DNA from: JBGPIT01 sp041485125
Lineage (GTDB): Bacteria; Desulfobacterota; Binatia; UTPRO1
Length of the DNA stretch: 21,534 bases
NCBI GenBank assembly: GCA_041485125.1
Contig: JBGPIT010000040.1
Coordinates: 1 to 21,534, forward strand
Reading direction: 5' to 3'
Positions 1 through 7,537 of the stretch are shown here, in pieces; position 1 is the first letter of the stretch, and every line of letters starts with the position of its first letter. The position numbers and the translations under genes are program-made. Below the pieces are notes generated by a model. The model made no database searches, had not been told where the DNA came from, and worked only from the letters and a program-made list of their open reading frames with translations.

Positions 1-591
1 ATCGGCCTCTTCAAGCTCCGCGGCGAGACCGGCATCGCCGCGGGCGTGCGGCGCATCGAGGCGCTCACCGGCGGCGGCGCGCTCGACTGGGTGCAGGAGC
101 GCGAGCACCGCCTGCGCGAGATCGGCGAGACGCTGAAGGCCCCGGAAGAGGAGACCGTCGAGCGGCTCGAGCGCCTGCTGGCGCAGCAACGCGAGCTCGA
201 GCGCAAGCTCGAGAAGCTGCAGCGCGGTCTCGCGGGTGCCCAGAGCAGCGATCTCGCCGAGCAAGCGCGCAAGGTCGACGGCATCAACGTGCTCTCGACG
301 CGCGTCGCCGACCTCGACGACAAGGCGCTGCGCGAGCTCGCCGATCGCCTCAAGGAGAAGCTCGCGCCGAGCATCATCACGCTCGGCACGACCGACGGCA
401 GCAAGGTGACGCTCGTCACCGCCGTCAGCAAGGATCTCCTGAAGCGTTTCCACGCCGGCAATCTCATGAAGCAAGTCGCGCCGCTGATCGGCGGCGGCGG
501 CGGCGGGCGGCCCGATTTCGCGCAGGCCGGCGGCAAGGATCCGGCGCGTCTCGATGAAGCGCTGGCACGCGTGTACGATCTGATCGGATGA
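1..591 (+). CDS. alaS: Alanyl-tRNA synthetase, C-terminal part (5' end outside window)
   Basis: Open in frame from base 1 to the TGA at 589-591, so this is the last 196 residues of a longer protein. It begins with an FKLRGETGIAAGVRRIEALTG stretch, which is the end of the second additional/editing domain of AlaRS. A charged coiled coil follows at about residues 35-90. The Gly-rich DHHA1 (C-Ala) domain comes next, with GNLMKQVAPLIGGGGGGRPDFAQAGG and the terminal LDEALARVYDLIG. AlaRS charges tRNA-Ala in the cytoplasm; the C-Ala domain helps bind the tRNA elbow. The catalytic and HxxxH editing regions lie upstream of the window. phoH starts 70 bp downstream on the same strand. The family assignment is very secure because the DHHA1 signature is distinctive. 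Confidence 0.93.
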   Translation: MGLFKLRGETGIAAGVRRIEALTGGGALDWVQEREHRLREIGETLKAPEEETVERLERLLAQQRELERKLEKLQRGLAGAQSSDLAEQARKVDGINVLSTRVADLDDKALRELADRLKEKLAPSIITLGTTDGSKVTLVTAVSKDLLKRFHAGNLMKQVAPLIGGGGGGRPDFAQAGGKDPARLDEALARVYDLIG

Positions 592-608
592 GCGGCAGGA
601 ATCGGGCA

Positions 609-635
609 CGGCTCGCACGGTCGGTGATCGAGCCG
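609..635. terminator. Weak hairpin between alaS and phoH
   Basis: A 7-bp perfect inverted repeat (CGGCTCG at 609-615, CGAGCCG at 629-635) with a 13-nt loop lies in the 70-bp alaS-phoH gap. There is no T-tract after it, so an intrinsic terminator is only a possibility. In DNA this GC-rich, short repeats arise by chance. Confidence 0.22.
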
Positions 636-661
636 GCGCGTCCGTCGCGCGGTCACCGTCG

Positions 662-2827
662 ATGAACGCTCCCCAGCGCCCATCGCAGAAGCCGGCCGCG
701 AGCGGCGGGGGCGCGAGCGGAGCGCCCCGCCCGGACGACGAGTCCGCGAGTCGCAACGCGGCGCCCGCGACCGGTCCGGTCACCCGCGTCGAGTTCCAGG
801 ATCATCGCCTGTTCCACGAGCTGCTCGGCCAACACGACGAGTACGTCAAGGTGATCGAGCGCGCGCTCGGCGTGCGCGTCGGCGTCACCGGCAAGACCGT
901 CACGATCAGTGGCGGCGATGAGATCCAGCGCGAGCTCGCCGGCAAGGTCATGACGCAGCTCTACGGCGTCCTCGAGCGCGGATTTCCCGTCTTCGCCAGC
1001 GACGTCGACTACGCGATCCGCATCCTCTCCGGCGACCACGCCGCCAACGTCCGCGACATCTTCCTCGACACCATCTACATCGCCGCCCACAAGCGGGTGA
1101 TCACGCCGAAGAGCGTGACGCAGAAAGCCTACATCGACGCGATCCGCGGCCACGACATCGTGTTCGCGATCGGCCCAGCCGGGACCGGCAAGACCTATTT
1201 GGCCATGGCGATGGGCATCGCCGAGTTGATGAAGCAGGGCTTCGCGCGCATCATCCTCACCCGGCCCGCCGTCGAGGCCGGGGAGAAGCTCGGCTTTCTG
1301 CCCGGCGACCTCGCGGAAAAGGTGAACCCCTATCTGCGCCCGCTCTACGATGCGCTGCACGACATGGTCGACTTCGATCGCGCCCGGAAGATGCTCGAGC
1401 GCGGCACCATCGAGGTTGCGCCGCTGGCATTCATGCGAGGACGCGCGCAGCCGTATTTCAGCCGGATCCTCACACCGCGCGGCTGGCGCCCCATCGGGAG
1501 TTTGAACATCGGCGACGCCGTGATCGGCTCCGACGGTCGTCCGACCAAGGTATTGGGTGTGTACCCGCAGGGAAGGAGAGAGGTCTTCCGCCTGACGGCG
1601 CAGGACGGAGCATCGACGCTATGCTGCGGCGAGCACCTGTGGGCCGTGTCGACACCCGCGGATCGCAGGCGCCACAAGCCGCCGCACGTACTCGAGACGC
1701 GCGAGATGATCGACCGCCTTCGCTCGGCGCACCAACACCGTTTCGAGTTGCCCCTGCTGTCGCGGCCCGTGCAGTTCCAGCCACAAGCAGTGCCAATGGA
1801 TCCGTACGCGCTGGGCCTGCTGCTGGGTGACGGCTGCATCACCGGCAAGACCACACCGAGCTTTTGCACGGCGGACGCGGCGCTCAGACTTGCGCTCGAG
1901 CGAGAGCTCGATGGCATCGAGCTCGTCGCCCGCGGCGCGATCGACTACAGCCTCCGGCACGTCGCGGGTGGCCGCGGCGGTCTTCGCATCCCGAATCCCG
2001 TCACCCTGACCCTCCGCGACCTCGGACTCTGCGGCGCGCGGTCCCACACGAAGTTCGTGCCCGGCGAGTACCTGTACAATTCGCCGAGCACGCGCATGGC
2101 GCTGCTGCAGGGACTCCTCGACACCGACGGTGGTCCGGTCCTGCAGCGAGGACGTACGTGCCGCGTGCAGTACGCGACCACCTCGCCACAGCTCCGTGAC
2201 GACGTCGTCTTTCTAGTGCGCTCGCTGGGTGGTGTCGCGTATTCCCGCACGCGTCCCGCGGCCGGGCGCAAGCCCGGGCGAGCGCGTGGCCACGAGATCG
2301 GCTACCGGCACGACGCCCACGTGATCGACATTCGTCTGCCGGCGCACGTCATGCCGTTCCGGCTGCCGCGCAAATGGGAGCAGTACGTCGAAGCTGGTGG
2401 CGGCGGACGACCGATGCGACACGTCGACAGTATCGAGCCCGTTGGTGCGCAGGACGTGTTGTGCATCCGGGTTGCGGCGACCGACTCACTCTACGTGACC
2501 GACGATTTCCTGCTCACCCACAACACCTTGAACGATTCGTTCGTCATCCTCGACGAGGCGCAGAACACCACGCCCGAGCAGATGAAGATGTTCCTCACCC
2601 GGCTCGGCTACGGGTCGAAGGCGGTGATTACCGGTGACGTCACGCAGACGGATCTGCCGCCGGGAAGGATGTCGGGTCTCAAAGACGCGCAGCAGATCCT
2701 GCGCGACGTGACGGACATCCGCTTCGTGCACTTCACCGAGCGCGACGTCGTCCGCCACCGCCTAGTCCAGGAGATCATCGCCGCTTACGACCGGGCGGAG
2801 AACGGGCCCGGCCGGAGCAACTCCTGA
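662..2827 (+). CDS. phoH: PhoH family ATPase interrupted by an intein
   Basis: The 721-residue precursor consists of a 261-residue N-extein, a 360-residue intein (residues 262-621) and a 100-residue C-extein. The spliced host would be 361 residues, normal for PhoH/PhoL, a cytoplasmic P-loop NTPase linked to RNA metabolism and phosphate stress. Residues 1-40 are Pro/Ala/Ser-rich and probably disordered. Walker A is GPAGTGKT at 171-178. The conserved LTRPAVEAGEKLGFLPGD segment follows. Walker B is VILDEAQN at 628-635, just after the intein. The intein splits the conserved AFMRGR/TLND segment, so splicing is probably required for activity. The usual partner ybeY follows after an 82-bp gap. No strong Shine-Dalgarno is visible at the ATG; this start was chosen because the conserved domain begins about 40 residues later and there is no better in-frame candidate. 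Confidence 0.94.
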   Translation: MNAPQRPSQKPAASGGGASGAPRPDDESASRNAAPATGPVTRVEFQDHRLFHELLGQHDEYVKVIERALGVRVGVTGKTVTISGGDEIQRELAGKVMTQLYGVLERGFPVFASDVDYAIRILSGDHAANVRDIFLDTIYIAAHKRVITPKSVTQKAYIDAIRGHDIVFAIGPAGTGKTYLAMAMGIAELMKQGFARIILTRPAVEAGEKLGFLPGDLAEKVNPYLRPLYDALHDMVDFDRARKMLERGTIEVAPLAFMRGRAQPYFSRILTPRGWRPIGSLNIGDAVIGSDGRPTKVLGVYPQGRREVFRLTAQDGASTLCCGEHLWAVSTPADRRRHKPPHVLETREMIDRLRSAHQHRFELPLLSRPVQFQPQAVPMDPYALGLLLGDGCITGKTTPSFCTADAALRLALERELDGIELVARGAIDYSLRHVAGGRGGLRIPNPVTLTLRDLGLCGARSHTKFVPGEYLYNSPSTRMALLQGLLDTDGGPVLQRGRTCRVQYATTSPQLRDDVVFLVRSLGGVAYSRTRPAAGRKPGRARGHEIGYRHDAHVIDIRLPAHVMPFRLPRKWEQYVEAGGGGRPMRHVDSIEPVGAQDVLCIRVAATDSLYVTDDFLLTHNTLNDSFVILDEAQNTTPEQMKMFLTRLGYGSKAVITGDVTQTDLPPGRMSGLKDAQQILRDVTDIRFVHFTERDVVRHRLVQEIIAAYDRAENGPGRSNS
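1445..2524 (+). other. Class 3 intein with LAGLIDADG homing endonuclease domain
   Basis: This is an in-frame insertion of 360 codons in PhoH between Arg261 and Thr622. The N-terminal splice junction is AFMRGR/AQPYFSRILTP and the C-terminal one is LLTHN/TLNDSF. Position 1 is Ala, not Cys or Ser, so the standard class 1 first step is impossible. Block B reads CCGEHLW with His64 and Trp66. Block F reads DVLCIRV with Cys340. The end is His359-Asn360 and the +1 extein residue is Thr. Trp/Cys/Thr is the WCT motif that defines class 3 inteins, in which the internal block F Cys attacks the N-terminal junction to form the branched intermediate. The usual block B TxxH is CxxH here (Cys61). The middle carries LGLLLGDGCI (123-132) and LLQGLLDTDGG (220-230), the two LAGLIDADG motifs, with candidate metal ligands Asp129 and Asp226 or Asp228. 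The endonuclease may therefore still be active. The class assignment rests on motif reading only. Confidence 0.92.
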
Positions 2828-2883
2828 CGTCGGCGTTGCTGCGGCTCGACGACCATGCGGACTGCGCGGCCGAACGCTGCCCC

Positions 2884-2913
2884 TCATTGCGGCGCGGCCG
2901 CGCGCCGCAATGA
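2884..2913 (+). promoter_or_regulatory. 13-bp hairpin enclosing the ybeY start codon
   Basis: A perfect 13-bp inverted repeat spans 2884-2896 (TCATTGCGGCGCG) and 2901-2913 (CGCGCCGCAATGA), with the 4-nt loop GCCG. The ATG of ybeY (2910-2912) lies in the 3' arm. In the mRNA this would form a very stable stem that hides the start codon and the place where a ribosome binding site should be; no Shine-Dalgarno is visible. It could be a translational control element, or a stem-loop ending the phoH transcript. It has no T-tract. Confidence 0.5.
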
Positions 2914-3431
2914 CCACCCGAGTGGCCGTCGTCGTGTCGTGCCGCACGCCCCGCGGCCGCGCGTGGCAAGCACACGTGCGCGGCCGCGCCCGGCAGGTCG
3001 TGAGGATCCTCGGCCTCGACGGTCGCGAGCTCAGCGTGTCGCTGGTCGGCGACGACGAGATGCACGCCCTGAACCGGCAGTATCGCGGCCGCGATCGGCC
3101 GACCGACGTGCTCGCGTTCGCGCTCGACGACGAGTCGACGGCGAAGCCACAGCCTCCTCGGCACGATGCGGGTCGCGATTCCGGGGACTTTCCTCCGGCG
3201 TCGCTTCTCGGCGACGTGGTGATCTCGATCGACACCGCGGCGGAGCAAGCACGTGCGCGACGGCAGTCCGTGGAGCGAACGCTCGACGAGTTGCTCGTCC
3301 ACGGCGTGCTGCACTTGATCGGCTACGACCACGAAATCTCGCCGGCGGAGGCGCGGCGGATGTTCAAGAAGGCGCGTGAGGTCGAGGCGGCGCTCGTCTC
3401 GCCGCGACGAGCCGGGCGGGCGCAGCGATGA
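2910..3431 (+). CDS. ybeY: Endoribonuclease YbeY (rRNA maturation factor)
   Basis: YbeY is a cytoplasmic zinc-dependent single-strand endoribonuclease used in 16S rRNA 3' maturation and ribosome quality control. The 173-residue protein has the family's zinc motif HGVLHLIGYDH at residues 131-141, with His131, His135 and His141 as metal ligands. The upstream conserved segment LNRQYRGRDRPTDVLAF is also present. A Pro/charge-rich insert at about residues 75-100, between the DVLAF segment and GDVVIS, is longer than in compact homologues. It follows phoH and overlaps lnt by ATGA, so lnt translation is probably coupled to it. The ATG at 2910 fits the family N-terminus but lies inside a strong hairpin and has no visible Shine-Dalgarno. 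Confidence 0.94.
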   Translation: MTTRVAVVVSCRTPRGRAWQAHVRGRARQVVRILGLDGRELSVSLVGDDEMHALNRQYRGRDRPTDVLAFALDDESTAKPQPPRHDAGRDSGDFPPASLLGDVVISIDTAAEQARARRQSVERTLDELLVHGVLHLIGYDHEISPAEARRMFKKAREVEAALVSPRRAGRAQR

Positions 3432-5113
3432 GCCTCGGGGCGGCGGAGCGGTTTCGGGTGCCGGCGGGCGAATTTCGCGGCAACGGCGATCCGCGCCAGG
3501 CGCCGACGCCGCGAGCGCTGGCGTGGCGGCGGCGTGGTGTGGCGGCCCTGAGCGGCGCGCTGCTGGCCTCGGCGTTTCCCGTCGTCGACTGGAACCCGCT
3601 CGCCTGGATCGCGCTCGTACCGCTCCTCTGGGTGGCGCTCGGGCGTGGTGTGGGCGCGGCGTTCCGGACCGCGTGGATCGGCGGCCTCGTCTTCTTCGTC
3701 GCGACCCTCTACTGGCTCGTCCTCACGATCGGCACGTACACGAATCTGTCGCCGCTCGTCAGCGTCGGACCGGTGCTCCTCCTCTGCGGCTTCCTCGGGC
3801 TCTGGTTCGCGGTCTTCGCGGCCGGCTGCGAGGCGGCACGACGGCGCGGCATCGAGCTCTGGTGGATGGCGCCAGCGCTCTGGGTCGTGCTCGAATGGGT
3901 GCGCAACTATCTGCTCGGCGGCTTTCCGTGGGTGAGCCTCGGCTACTCGCAGCACCGCACGACGTACCTGATCCAGTTCATCGAGTTCACCGGGATCTAC
4001 GGTGTGTCGGCGCTGGTCGTGCTGGTGAACGTCGTCGTGTACAGCGCGTTCCGCCGCTGGCGGGACGGCGGCGTGCCCGGGACCCGCGCGCTCTTGGCGC
4101 TCACGACGTTGCTGATGATGCTGGTGAGCTGGGGGTTCTGGCGCGTCCATCGTCTCGAGAGCACGCCGTCCGTGGGCAGCCTCCGCGTCGGCTTCATCCA
4201 AGGCAACGTCGCCCAGGACGAGAAGTGGGAGCCGACCTACCAGGACGCGACGATCGACCGCTACGACGAGCTGACGCGGCAGGCCGTCGCGGCCGGTGCC
4301 GAGCTCGTGGTCTGGCCGGAGACCGCAGCCCCGTTCTTTTTTCAAGACGACACGCCCTTGCGTGATCGCGTCCTCGACATCGCGCGCCGCCTTCACGTCT
4401 GGGTCTTGGTCGGCAGCCCGGCCTATGACTTTGCCCCGCCGGCCCCCGTCACCGCTCCCGCGGCCCCTCCCGACGCGCCAGTGCGGTCCGACGAGTTGAT
4501 CCTCCACAACCGCGTCTACCTGGTCGGGCCCGACGGCGAGATCGCCGGGCGCTACGACAAGATGAAGCTCGTCCCGTTCGGCGAGTACATCCCGCTCGCG
4601 AGCGTCTTTTTCTTCGTCCACAAGATCGTCGAAGGCGTCGGCGATTTTCAGGCCGGCACCGATCCGGTCGTCTTCCGCGCCGGTCGGGCGCGATTCGGAG
4701 CGCTCATCTGCTACGAGGGCATCTTCCCGGGCCTGACGCGGCGGTTCGTCGCGGGCGGCGCCGACTTCCTCGTCAACATCACCAACGACGCCTGGTTCGG
4801 CCGCACCTCGGCGCCCTATCAGCATCTGGCGATGGTCGCGGTGCGCGCGATCGAGAACCGGACGCCGATCGTGCGCGTAGCGAATACCGGCTTTTCTGCT
4901 ATGGTGGACGGTGCTGGTCGCGTCCGCTGGCGCACGGGTCTCTTCGACACCGAATGGCGTGTCGACACCGTCGAATGGACCGGCGACCGCACCCTGTACA
5001 CCCGAGCCGGCGACCTGTTCGTATATCTCTGCATGATCCTGCTGGCGGCGAGTATGCTGGTCGGCATGACGCGGCCGGTGAAGCCGGCGATGGATCGGAG
5101 GCAAGCGCGATGA
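3428..5113 (+). CDS. lnt: Apolipoprotein N-acyltransferase
   Basis: Lnt adds the third acyl chain to the N-terminal Cys of lipoproteins in the inner membrane, the last step of lipoprotein maturation in Gram-negative bacteria. The 561 residues form several TM helices from about residue 35 to 245, then a periplasmic carbon-nitrogen hydrolase (nitrilase-fold) domain at about 255-500, and a final TM helix near 530-550. The catalytic triad is visible: Glu298 in VVWPETAAP, Lys378 in RYDKMKLVPFGEYIP and Cys428 in GALICYEGIFP. The conserved NITNDAWFG motif follows. The start overlaps the ybeY stop (ATGA), and the lnt stop overlaps the prfB start in the same way. An Ala/Pro-rich insert near residues 337-356 sits between the Glu and Lys motifs. 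Confidence 0.96.
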   Translation: MSLGAAERFRVPAGEFRGNGDPRQAPTPRALAWRRRGVAALSGALLASAFPVVDWNPLAWIALVPLLWVALGRGVGAAFRTAWIGGLVFFVATLYWLVLTIGTYTNLSPLVSVGPVLLLCGFLGLWFAVFAAGCEAARRRGIELWWMAPALWVVLEWVRNYLLGGFPWVSLGYSQHRTTYLIQFIEFTGIYGVSALVVLVNVVVYSAFRRWRDGGVPGTRALLALTTLLMMLVSWGFWRVHRLESTPSVGSLRVGFIQGNVAQDEKWEPTYQDATIDRYDELTRQAVAAGAELVVWPETAAPFFFQDDTPLRDRVLDIARRLHVWVLVGSPAYDFAPPAPVTAPAAPPDAPVRSDELILHNRVYLVGPDGEIAGRYDKMKLVPFGEYIPLASVFFFVHKIVEGVGDFQAGTDPVVFRAGRARFGALICYEGIFPGLTRRFVAGGADFLVNITNDAWFGRTSAPYQHLAMVAVRAIENRTPIVRVANTGFSAMVDGAGRVRWRTGLFDTEWRVDTVEWTGDRTLYTRAGDLFVYLCMILLAASMLVGMTRPVKPAMDRRQAR

Positions 5114-6229
5114 CAGCCGAGACGACCGCAGTCACGAACGAGCTGCAGGGCCGCTTGAGTGCGCTCGAGCGCCGACTCGAGACGCTCCGGGGGCATCTTT
5201 GACATCGCCGGCACGCAAGCGAAGATCGCGACGCTCGACGAGCAGTCGGCGCGTCCCGAGTTCTGGAACGACAACGAGCGCGCGCAGAAGGTGCAGCGCG
5301 AGCGCTCGCAGCTGCGCGAGACGATAGACGGCTGGCAGCGCGAGCACATCGAGCTCGACGAGGCGGCGATCTTCCTCGAGCTCGCCGCCGACGGCGACGC
5401 CGACGCGATCCGCGAAGCGACCGCCAAGATCGAGGCCTCCGAGACCGCGATCGCCGCGCTCGAGATGCGCCAGATGCTCGGCGGCGAGCACGACGCCGGC
5501 AACGCCATCCTCGAGATCCATCCCGGCGCGGGCGGTACCGAGGCGCAGGACTGGGCGGAGATGCTGCTCCGCATGTATCTCCGCTGGTGCGAGCGCAAAG
5601 GCTTCAAGGTCGAGGTGCTCGAGCGTCAGGAGGGGGAGGGCGCCGGCATCAAGAGCGTCACCCTCACGATCGAGGGGTCCTACGCCTACGGCTATCTGCA
5701 CGCCGAGGCGGGCGTGCACCGCTTGGTGCGGATCTCGCCCTTCGACGCCAACGCGCGCCGGCAGACGTCGTTCGCCTCGGTCTTCGTCTATCCCGACATC
5801 GAGGACGACATCGAGATCGACATCAACGAGGCCGATCTGCGCGTCGATACCTACCGCTCGAGCGGCGCCGGCGGCCAGCACGTCAACAAGACCGACTCGG
5901 CGGTTCGTCTCACGCACCTCCCGACCGGCATCGTGGTCGCGTGTCAGAACGAGCGCTCACAGCACAAGAACAAAGCGGTTGCGATGAAGGTCCTGCGCGC
6001 GCGGCTCTACGAGCTCGAGCTCGTGAAGCAGAAAGAGAAGATGGAGGTCTACACCAAGACCAAGAAGGAGATCGGGTTCGGCAGTCAGATCCGCTCGTAC
6101 GTGCTGCACCCGTATCGCATGGTGAAGGACCACCGGACCGGGCACGAGTCCGGCAACACCGACGCCGTTCTGGACGGGGAGCTCGACCGCTTCATCGAAG
6201 CGTATCTGATGCAGAAGATCGCCGCCTGA
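5110..6229 (+). CDS. prfB: Peptide chain release factor 2, with programmed +1 frameshift
   Basis: RF2 releases peptides at UGA and UAA stop codons. The gene is in two frames: 5110-5199 in the first, then 5201-6229 after a +1 shift at CTT TGA C, giving about 372 residues, close to the usual 365. The class-2 anticodon-like tripeptide SPF is at residues 209-211 (HRLVRISPFDANARRQTS). The catalytic GGQ is at 254-256 (SSGAGGQHVNKTDSAVRLTH). The start ATG overlaps the lnt stop and has a good Shine-Dalgarno, GGAGG at 5097-5101, with an 8-nt spacer. The short first frame ends at TGA 5200-5202, so RF2 limits its own synthesis. This is a functional recoded gene, not a broken one. Confidence 0.97.
5188..5203 (+). 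promoter_or_regulatory. RF2 autoregulatory frameshift site
   Basis: The site reads CGG GGG CAT CTT TGA C. It has an internal Shine-Dalgarno-like G-run three bases before the CTT slip codon and an in-frame TGA followed by C, a weak termination context. It matches the canonical bacterial prfB site except for C in place of A at the start of the G-run and C in place of T in the CAT codon. The tRNA-Leu on CTT slips to TTT, and reading resumes at GAC (5201). When RF2 is scarce the ribosome pauses and shifts, making more RF2. Confidence 0.95.
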
Positions 6230-6239
6230 ATTCCAGAGG

Positions 6240-6285
6240 TCCGCGGAGCGCTTGGCGCGGATCCCGAACGCCGTTGCTCACGGCG
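6240..6285. terminator. Paired hairpins between convergent prfB and aminotransferase genes
   Basis: Two short perfect stems fill the 69-bp convergent gap. TCCGCG (6240-6245) pairs with CGCGGA (6256-6261). CGCCGT (6269-6274) pairs with ACGGCG (6280-6285) across a 5-nt loop. Neither is followed by a T-run. The position between gene 3' ends is what suggests termination; the stems alone are weak evidence. Confidence 0.3.
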
Positions 6286-6298
6286 ATCGATTGGGCAT

Positions 6299-7537
6299 TC
6301 ACCGTGTCGTCGCCTCCGCCAACGCTTCGTCCATGACCGCTAGCGCGTAGGCGATCTCTTTGCTCGTGATCGTCAGCGGTGGGGCGAGGCGGATGACGGT
6401 GTCACGGTTGAGCGTCCAGTTGAGGACGAGGCCACGGCGCAGGCAGGCGGCTGCGAAGCGGCGCGTCGCGGCGGCCGTGCGGAGCTCGATCGCCAGCAAA
6501 AGGCCGATGCCGCGTACCGCGCGAATCACCGGGTGACGCTGCCGCAGGCGTTCGAGGCCGCGGCGGAGGGCGGTGCCGCGGCGTTGGGCGCGGCGCGGGA
6601 GATCACGGGCGATCGTCACCTCGAGCGCGGCCAGGCCGGCGGCGCAGGAGAGGGGGTGGCCGCCGAAGGTGGTGACGTGCGCGAGCGGGGGATCGCGCGA
6701 GAGCGTGGCCATGAGGCGGCGGGAGGCGAGAAAGGCGCCGAGCGGCAGGCCGCCGCCGACGGCTTTCGCCAGCACCAGGACGTCGGGACGGACGCCGAAG
6801 TGCTCGAACGCGAAGAGCGTGCCGGTCCGTCCGAGCCCCGTGACGACCTCGTCGAAGACGAGCAATGCGCCGACCTTCGAGCACCGCTCGCGCAGCGCGC
6901 GCACGAACCCGACATCGGGAACGCGGACGCCGCCTTCGGCTTGGACGGGCTCGATGACGACGGCGGCAACCCGGTCGTCGATGCGGGCGAGCGCGCCCTG
7001 GTCGTTCCACGGCAGCACGCGCGCGCCCGGGACGAGTGGAACGAACGGGTCGCGATAGCGCGCGTTGCCGCCGACGGAGAGCGCGCCCATCGTGTCGCCG
7101 TGGTAGCCGAGCTCGAAGCCGACCAGGCCGCGGCGGCCGCTGTGCTTGCGCGCGAGCTTGAGGGCACCCTCGATCGCCTCGGCGCCGCTGCTGGTGAAGA
7201 ACGCGGTCTCGAACGGCGGCCCGGCGAGCTCGGCGAGGCGCGCCGCCAGTCGCACCTGCGGCTCGAGAACGTACTCGCCGTAGACCATCACGTGCAGGTA
7301 GCGCCGGAGCTGCGCGGCGCAGGCTCGCAGCACGGCGGGGTGGGCGTGGCCGAGATTCGCGACGCCCATGCCGGCGATGAGATCGAGATAGCGCCGCCCG
7401 GTCCGATCCTCGATCCAGCTGCCGCGGGCGGCGACGATGTCGAGCGCGAGCGGCGCGTTCGAGGTCTGCGCGACGTGACGGCGGAACGCGTCGGCGAGCG
7501 TGGTGCCTGATCGCTTCCCGCGTCCGGCGCTGCTCAC
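6299..7537 (-). CDS. Class III (ornithine/acetylornithine-type) PLP aminotransferase
   Basis: Fold type I PLP-dependent transaminase of 412 residues, a normal length for class III. Motifs in order are the GMGVANLGHAHPAV N-terminal segment, SSGAEAIEGALKLAR (phosphate-binding loop), YHGDTMGALS, VIEPVQAEGG, VFDEVVTGLGRTG (Asp binding the PLP ring nitrogen), LAKAVGGGLPLGA with the Schiff-base Lys258, and TTFGGHPLSCAAG. It uses a GTG start that overlaps the TGA of the upstream reductase gene as GTGA, so it is translationally coupled and is the last gene of a three-gene operon. Because its partners make an aldehyde from an activated acyl group, it probably aminates that aldehyde; that is inference from context. 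Sequence alone cannot exclude an ornithine, acetylornithine or diamine aminotransferase. Confidence 0.87.
   Translation of the reverse strand: MSSAGRGKRSGTTLADAFRRHVAQTSNAPLALDIVAARGSWIEDRTGRRYLDLIAGMGVANLGHAHPAVLRACAAQLRRYLHVMVYGEYVLEPQVRLAARLAELAGPPFETAFFTSSGAEAIEGALKLARKHSGRRGLVGFELGYHGDTMGALSVGGNARYRDPFVPLVPGARVLPWNDQGALARIDDRVAAVVIEPVQAEGGVRVPDVGFVRALRERCSKVGALLVFDEVVTGLGRTGTLFAFEHFGVRPDVLVLAKAVGGGLPLGAFLASRRLMATLSRDPPLAHVTTFGGHPLSCAAGLAALEVTIARDLPRRAQRRGTALRRGLERLRQRHPVIRAVRGIGLLLAIELRTAAATRRFAAACLRRGLVLNWTLNRDTVIRLAPPLTITSKEIAYALAVMDEALAEATTR

Noticed and set aside
5110..5202. A separate short gene, or a disrupted prfB
   Set aside because: The stop at 5200-5202 sits in the exact RF2 recoding context and the downstream frame continues the RF2 sequence, so it is programmed frameshifting.
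6299..7537. BioA or ArgD biosynthetic aminotransferase
   Set aside because: No biotin or arginine genes are nearby and the operon partners are acyl-activating and reducing enzymes. ArgD-type activity cannot be excluded but is not the favoured reading.
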